From positions 63,588,714 through 63,652,713 of the forward strand of contig OZ021732.1 of assembly GCA_963978545.1 (NCBI GenBank): a stretch of 64,000 bases of DNA. Reading direction: 5' to 3'. Source of the DNA: Linyphia triangularis (Eukaryota > Arthropoda > Arachnida > Araneae > Linyphiidae). This document shows positions 60,419 to 64,000 of the stretch, piece by piece (position 1 is the stretch's first letter; every line of letters starts with the position of its first letter). Position numbers and translations under genes: made by a program. The notes beneath the pieces were generated by a model. That model saw only the letters and a list, made by a program, of their open reading frames with translations, was not told the DNA's origin and ran no database searches.

Positions 60419-60462
60419 CATATAAATTTTGTTGTTTTAGAAATATCACTTTGACGACCCAT
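60419..60462 (-). pseudogene. Tc1-like transposase relic, N-terminal codons
   Basis: The minus strand from 60462 reads MGRQSDISKTTKFI and then breaks off where TA and element E begin. This is the usual opening of Tc1-like transposases. Its 5' leader (60463-60557) includes gcaaatattttgtc reading toward the element end, a common Tc1-like terminal word. The rest is at 30735-31200, displaced by the 29-kb nested insertion. The outer TIR end is cut by P2. Confidence 0.6.
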
Positions 60463-60563
60463 TTTCAGTAAAAGACTAACGCAAGATTTTCCGATCGCCA
60501 AGCTTTACACTTGTCCCAACTTAGCTGTTAATAGGTATGCAAATATTTTGTCTGCTTTTCAAA

Positions 60564-61419
60564 AGTAGTTAGAATATGGGGCTCCTGGGCCATAAGGTGG
60601 AGCTGTGGAGCAGCCTTTGATGGAACGTGACCCCAGTTGTGGCCATTTCGCGCCAAGCAGCGCCCTCTACCGTGAAACCTGATTGGTTCTAACCGATCAG
60701 AGCGGGTGGGGAGCGTGACTAGGCATGTTTCAACACGCTTCAACGCGTTTGCGAGTTGAGTTGTTGATAACAATTGCAAAATATAAACTCATTGGCTTTT
60801 AACACATGACGTCATAATGATGATATGGCTGGAATCTAGCATTTAAACAGATAAGGTATTGGCGCTTATTTATTAAATGAATATTTATTTATAGAAAAAT
60901 TATCACGTGGGTTTTTAACGTTGATACTTGTTGAAATGGAAAGATTTAAGTAATAGTTGATGAATAATTATAAAATATAATTTAAACTAATTTTAAAACT
61001 TGCAGAAAAATTACCACGTGGTGGGAATTGAAGATAGCGTTCTTGCTTGAAAAATATTTATGTTACGTCACAGAGGGGATATAGTGGGAATTTTGCATTT
61101 AAACGGAGTTTCAAGGAATTTTAAGGTATTGGTATGATCTTAAGGATATTAATTTTATCAAGTTTTGTTCTTTATAAGGTAAAGTTTATAGTTGAATGTG
61201 TTAGTTGCAAGTATGGTTCTATCGAGTGAGGTTGTGAATACTGCATACTTGTGTATTTGTTTATGTGTTGCATTATTATTTATTTATTTTTTAAGTGGTA
61301 GTGATCGATTCGCTATCGATTTTACGCTTCGTCTCAATGAAACCGGAAACTTATCTATTTCAATGTGAAAATTTTAAGACTTGGGATACAGATAAGAGTT
61401 AATAAAATTTCTTGCTGTA
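60564..61419 (+). promoter_or_regulatory. P2 left terminus and leader
   Basis: The TIR tip is followed by gccctctaccgtgaaacctg (60662) with an ATTGG box, a block shared with P1 (60725-60770), an atgacgtcat palindrome (60808) and twin accacgtgg-type E-boxes (60904, 61013). The inner end of the TIR cannot be set without the right end. It precedes the integrase gene and is the likely promoter region. Confidence 0.6.
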
Positions 61420-62463
61420 ATGAATGCGACGTATCAAGACCCGGGTCCTGTAGCAAGTTTCGGTGGTATCGATGCATTATACCGTGCCTCAGGAAGAAAG
61501 ATTCCCAAGAAAACGATACAGAAATGGCTAAAGGGGGTGGATGCGTACACTCTACACAAGCCCATTCGTCATAAATTTCCTACGAATCGGGTGATTGTTT
61601 ATAACATTGATCAGCAATGGCAAGCGGATTTGGTGGATATGTCAAGTCTTCAAAAGTTTAATGATGGTTATCGCTTTATTTTGAGTTGTATTGATGTGCT
61701 ATCAAAGTTTGGATGGCTAATTCCTCTGAAACGAAAGAGAGGTATAGATATTGTTGAGGCTTTTCAAATGATATTCGATCAACGAACTCCGAAATCACTT
61801 CAGACTGATCAGGGAACGGAATTTAAGAATAATCTATTTCAGACCTTGTTAAAAAAGAAGGGGATTAGATTTTTCACGACATATAATTTGTCGAAAGCAA
61901 ACATAGTCGAGCGTTGGAATAGAAGTATTAAAACTAAAATGTGGAAGTACTTTACTGCTAAAAATACGCATAGATACATTGACGTATTACAAGATTTAGT
62001 GAAAAGTTATAATCATACTTACCATTCAAGTATAAAAAGAGCTCCCGTGGAAGTGAATGCCGAAAATGAACAAGATGTTTGGTTCACTCTCTATGGAGAT
62101 ATGGAGAATTTACCTAAACCCAAATGCGAATTTAATGTAGATGATGTAGTTCGCATTTCAAAGAAGAAATTAACCTTTGAAAAGGGGTATGAAACGAATT
62201 GGACTGAAGAATTGTTTGTCATAACAGAGTGTGTCAAGAGACAACCTGCAGTGTATAGAGTGAATGATTTATTAGGAGAGCCTATACAAGGAACGTTTTA
62301 CGCACAAGAGTTACAAAAAGTAACAATGAAAGACGAATTTCCTGTTGAAGAAGTTTTAAGAAAACACATGCGTAAAAAGAAAATGGAATATTTTGTGAAA
62401 TATCGAGGATACCCCGACAAGTTTAATCAATGGATCCATACTTCAAACTTACTAGCCCTATAA
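61420..62463 (+). CDS. INT: Polinton integrase with C-terminal chromodomain
   Basis: 347 residues. It inserts element DNA into host DNA, making the 6-bp duplication. An N-terminal segment typical of Polinton integrases (FGGIDALYRASGRKIPKKTI, DAYTLHKPIRHKF) is followed by an RNase H-fold core with D70 (QWQADLVDM), D130 (LQTDQGTEF) and E164 (NIVERWNRS), with 33 residues between the last two. An SH3-like part follows, and a chromodomain lies at about 308-345 (EEVLRKHMRKKKMEYFVKYR, then GYPDKFNQWI) with aromatic residues Y324 and W338 retained; chromodomains can bias integration to methylated histone H3. The ATG at 61420 is the first in frame before the conserved region. All catalytic residues are intact. 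Confidence 0.93.
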   Translation: MNATYQDPGPVASFGGIDALYRASGRKIPKKTIQKWLKGVDAYTLHKPIRHKFPTNRVIVYNIDQQWQADLVDMSSLQKFNDGYRFILSCIDVLSKFGWLIPLKRKRGIDIVEAFQMIFDQRTPKSLQTDQGTEFKNNLFQTLLKKKGIRFFTTYNLSKANIVERWNRSIKTKMWKYFTAKNTHRYIDVLQDLVKSYNHTYHSSIKRAPVEVNAENEQDVWFTLYGDMENLPKPKCEFNVDDVVRISKKKLTFEKGYETNWTEELFVITECVKRQPAVYRVNDLLGEPIQGTFYAQELQKVTMKDEFPVEEVLRKHMRKKKMEYFVKYRGYPDKFNQWIHTSNLLAL

Positions 62464-62500
62464 ATACTACTAGCACATGTTGCAAGACTCATTTGCTATC

Positions 62501-63244
62501 ATGAGTTTCTACATAACACTCATTTCGGATAGTTCCATGTCCTATTTTCCTGAAAATAAAATTTCCCATTTTATTACTCGCTTACCCATACCAATTGAAC
62601 TGAAAGGAGAATGGGAAGTTGGAACGGTAGAGTTTTTATATCCGCATACTTGGTATAATGTGAATCATCAAAATAATTTAATTGGATTCGAGACGAGTGG
62701 AAAGTTAGAGGTAGGAAGAAGATTACCTCCGGGTTGTTATGAGACAGTTCCTGATATTTTAAAGGCTATTTATGTGAAAGAACATGATGATAAAATTGTC
62801 ACAAGTTATAATGCGGTAACTAAGCGTGTTCAGATAACTGTGAAAAATAATGCGAAACTCATATTATATCAAGGACTTGCTGAAATGCTTGGATTTGAAC
62901 CTATGGAAATAACTTCGTTTGACGCAAGTATAGAAACAACTGTTGTGGGTCCATTCGTAGCCGACCCCTCTGCACATTATCGCGTATTGATGATTTATAC
63001 GGATATAGTGGAACCACAAATTGTGGGAGATGTCTTAGCACCTCTCCTTCGAGTGGTTAGAGTGAGAGGACAAGATGGTGAGATGATTAGCGAACAGTAT
63101 GATAGACCGCACTACTTACCTGTAAACCGGAAAATTATTGAGACTTTGGAAATCGTTATAAGGACGCACTCGGGGTGTTTAACGCCATTTGAACGTGGGC
63201 GCTCATACGTGAAGTTACACTTTCGTCAGAAGTCTCTCTCATAA
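62501..63244 (+). CDS. Polinton penton-like minor capsid protein
   Basis: 247 residues from the ATG at 62501; an upstream in-frame ATG at 62477 would add eight residues, but MSFYITLISDSSMSYFPENK is the family-like start. Recognisable features are ELKGEWEVGTVEFLYPHTWY and a C-terminal FERGRSYVKLHFRQ. Proteins at this place in Polintons are predicted single jelly-roll pentons that fill the capsid vertices. It lies 37 bp after the integrase stop. Its TAA overlaps the next ATG (TAATG at 63242-63246). Assignment is by family resemblance and gene order. Confidence 0.75.
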   Translation: MSFYITLISDSSMSYFPENKISHFITRLPIPIELKGEWEVGTVEFLYPHTWYNVNHQNNLIGFETSGKLEVGRRLPPGCYETVPDILKAIYVKEHDDKIVTSYNAVTKRVQITVKNNAKLILYQGLAEMLGFEPMEITSFDASIETTVVGPFVADPSAHYRVLMIYTDIVEPQIVGDVLAPLLRVVRVRGQDGEMISEQYDRPHYLPVNRKIIETLEIVIRTHSGCLTPFERGRSYVKLHFRQKSLS

Positions 63245-63666
63245 TGTATGTCCCTTACCAGTGTTGTCAAAAATCTTTCGAAGATTATTATGTCCAGCAG
63301 ACGGGAAAAGGCTTGAATTATTACCAAGGAAGTTCTTATCAGAGAGGATATGGATTAGGAGGTCTATTCAGATCATTTTTTCGTGCCGCAGCTCCGCTAC
63401 TGAAATCAGGTGCTAAAGCTATTGGGAAACAAATGTTTCACAGCGGTGTCAACCTGATGAATGATGTTTCTCAAGGTCAAGATTTTAAAATGGCCGCCAA
63501 ACGAAGACTCAAAGAAGCTGGAAATGTGTTAACAGATAAAGCCGCCACCAAAGTCAAGACTATGATTGGTAGTGGAAAAAGACATATAAAGCGTATGCAG
63601 AAGAAAAAAACCATCATTCCACGTTCAGCCAAGAAGAAGTGCACATCGCATGATATTTTCTCCTAA
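63244..63666 (+). CDS. Small basic virion core/pVI-like protein
   Basis: 140 residues. A glycine-rich segment (YQRGYGLGGLFRSFFRAAAP) leads into an amphipathic helix (LLKSGAKAIGKQMF), then a lysine- and arginine-rich C-terminus (SGKRHIKRMQKKK). This layout recalls adenovirus pVI/pX-type proteins and their Polinton counterparts, which act in membrane disruption or DNA packaging. MIGS-G near residue 107 fits the adenovirus-type protease site (M/I/L)XGX-G, and QTGK-G near residue 20 fits the relaxed form. It starts by 1-bp overlap with the penton stop and ends in TAATG with the next gene. Confidence 0.65.
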   Translation: MYVPYQCCQKSFEDYYVQQTGKGLNYYQGSSYQRGYGLGGLFRSFFRAAAPLLKSGAKAIGKQMFHSGVNLMNDVSQGQDFKMAAKRRLKEAGNVLTDKAATKVKTMIGSGKRHIKRMQKKKTIIPRSAKKKCTSHDIFS

Positions 63667-64000
63667 TGGCTTCCTTCATCTACAAAGACTCTGCTCCTTG
63701 CGTCAAGTCGGAATTAGATTTATTTTCAATTCCCCCAACCCAGACCGTTATCGAAAAAGGACAATTTGTCGAATTTCATCCCCTTTCAAGTGTACGAGAT
63801 GGTGGACCGATTGAATTTTCAATATCAGGAAGTAGTGAAGAATATGTGGACTTAGCTGCTTCCTATCTACACGTGAAAGTGAAAGTGATGAAAGCAGATG
63901 GAACTAAACTACCAGAAAAGGAACCAGTTGCTCCCGTCAACCTTTTCCTTCATTCGCTTTTCAGTCAAGTAGACGTTAGTTTAAACGAGAGAAATATTTC
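63666..64000 (+). CDS. MCP: Polinton major capsid protein (hexon-like), N-terminal part
   Basis: 111 codons are visible before the window ends. The start MASFIYKDSAPCVKSELDLF is followed by EFHPLSSVRDGGPIEFSISG and YVDLAASYLHVKVKV, then VNLFLHSLFSQVDVSLNERN. This is the first jelly-roll of the double jelly-roll major capsid protein, with the conserved lead-in to the first barrel. It forms the icosahedral shell of the predicted virion. The ATG overlaps the previous stop by one base. No stops are seen. The C-terminal barrel is off the window. Confidence 0.85.
   Translation, partial: MASFIYKDSAPCVKSELDLFSIPPTQTVIEKGQFVEFHPLSSVRDGGPIEFSISGSSEEYVDLAASYLHVKVKVMKADGTKLPEKEPVAPVNLFLHSLFSQVDVSLNERNI

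Larger units (their letters stand above)
60564..64000 (+). mobile_element. P2: left part of a coding Polinton/Maverick (adintovirus-like) element, runs off the window
   Basis: It starts AGTAGTTAGAATATGGGGCT at 60564, matching the P1 terminus at 27 of 30 bases. The preceding hexamer ttcaaa (60558-60563) is the predicted left target duplication. An integrase gene follows, then three tightly packed virion genes, all on the plus strand. All frames are open, with no stops or frameshifts, so this copy may be recent. The right part (polymerase, ATPase, protease and right TIR) is beyond 64000. Confidence 0.9.

Overview
This is an AT-rich metazoan nuclear segment with introns, microsatellites and many eukaryotic transposons. 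No bacterial gene organisation, rRNA, CRISPR array or operon is present. The host is most likely an arthropod, probably a chelicerate such as a spider. That is an inference from the mix of BEL/Pao, Ty3/gypsy, Tc1/mariner, tRNA-SINE and Polinton elements and from a degenerin/ENaC channel gene; no sequence search was possible.

Layout. 1-22 kb is mostly non-coding. It holds the first three exons of a degenerin/ENaC-type channel on the minus strand (2977-5657), two decayed copies of its exon 2, a candidate first exon at 10732, and a two-exon gene for a possible small secreted protein (18885-20570). Fold-back elements, a SINE, a Kolobok-like element and a mariner-type relic lie between them. 22-29.7 kb holds a Ty3/gypsy fragment abutted by a near full-length but inactivated BEL/Pao element (23901-29652, minus strand) with 166-bp shared LTR segments.

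30.7-60.5 kb is a nested stack. A Tc1-like transposase relic (minus strand) is split by about 29 kb. The insert consists of a Tc1/mariner-superfamily element M (31268-44193), with about 100-bp TIRs and an almost intact transposase, followed directly by a second TA-target element E (44195-60416). M was itself hit after codon 3 by an 11.46-kb element F (31459-42916). F carries its own SINEs, a MITE, a hAT-type element, satellites and a 1-kb tandem duplication. E was hit by P1 (48131-58783), a Polinton/Maverick-type element with 6-bp target duplications (aacaat) and TIRs of 223 and 233 bp. P1 has no intact Polinton genes. It contains a 6.2-kb nearly perfect palindrome, a dimeric-period tandem array, a promoter-like block, a possible relic of a viral-type polymerase C-terminus and many TGACGTCA sites.

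From 60564 to the window end runs P2, the left part of a coding-competent Polinton of the same terminal family. It encodes an integrase with a chromodomain, a penton-like minor capsid protein, a small basic core protein and the start of the major capsid protein. Two of the three gene junctions are TAATG stop/start overlaps. P1 is probably a non-autonomous or collapsed relative of P2: the termini match at 27 of the first 30 bases and a subterminal block is shared. The P1 palindrome and the P1/P2 pair are the most unusual content. The rest of the window is ordinary transposon decay.
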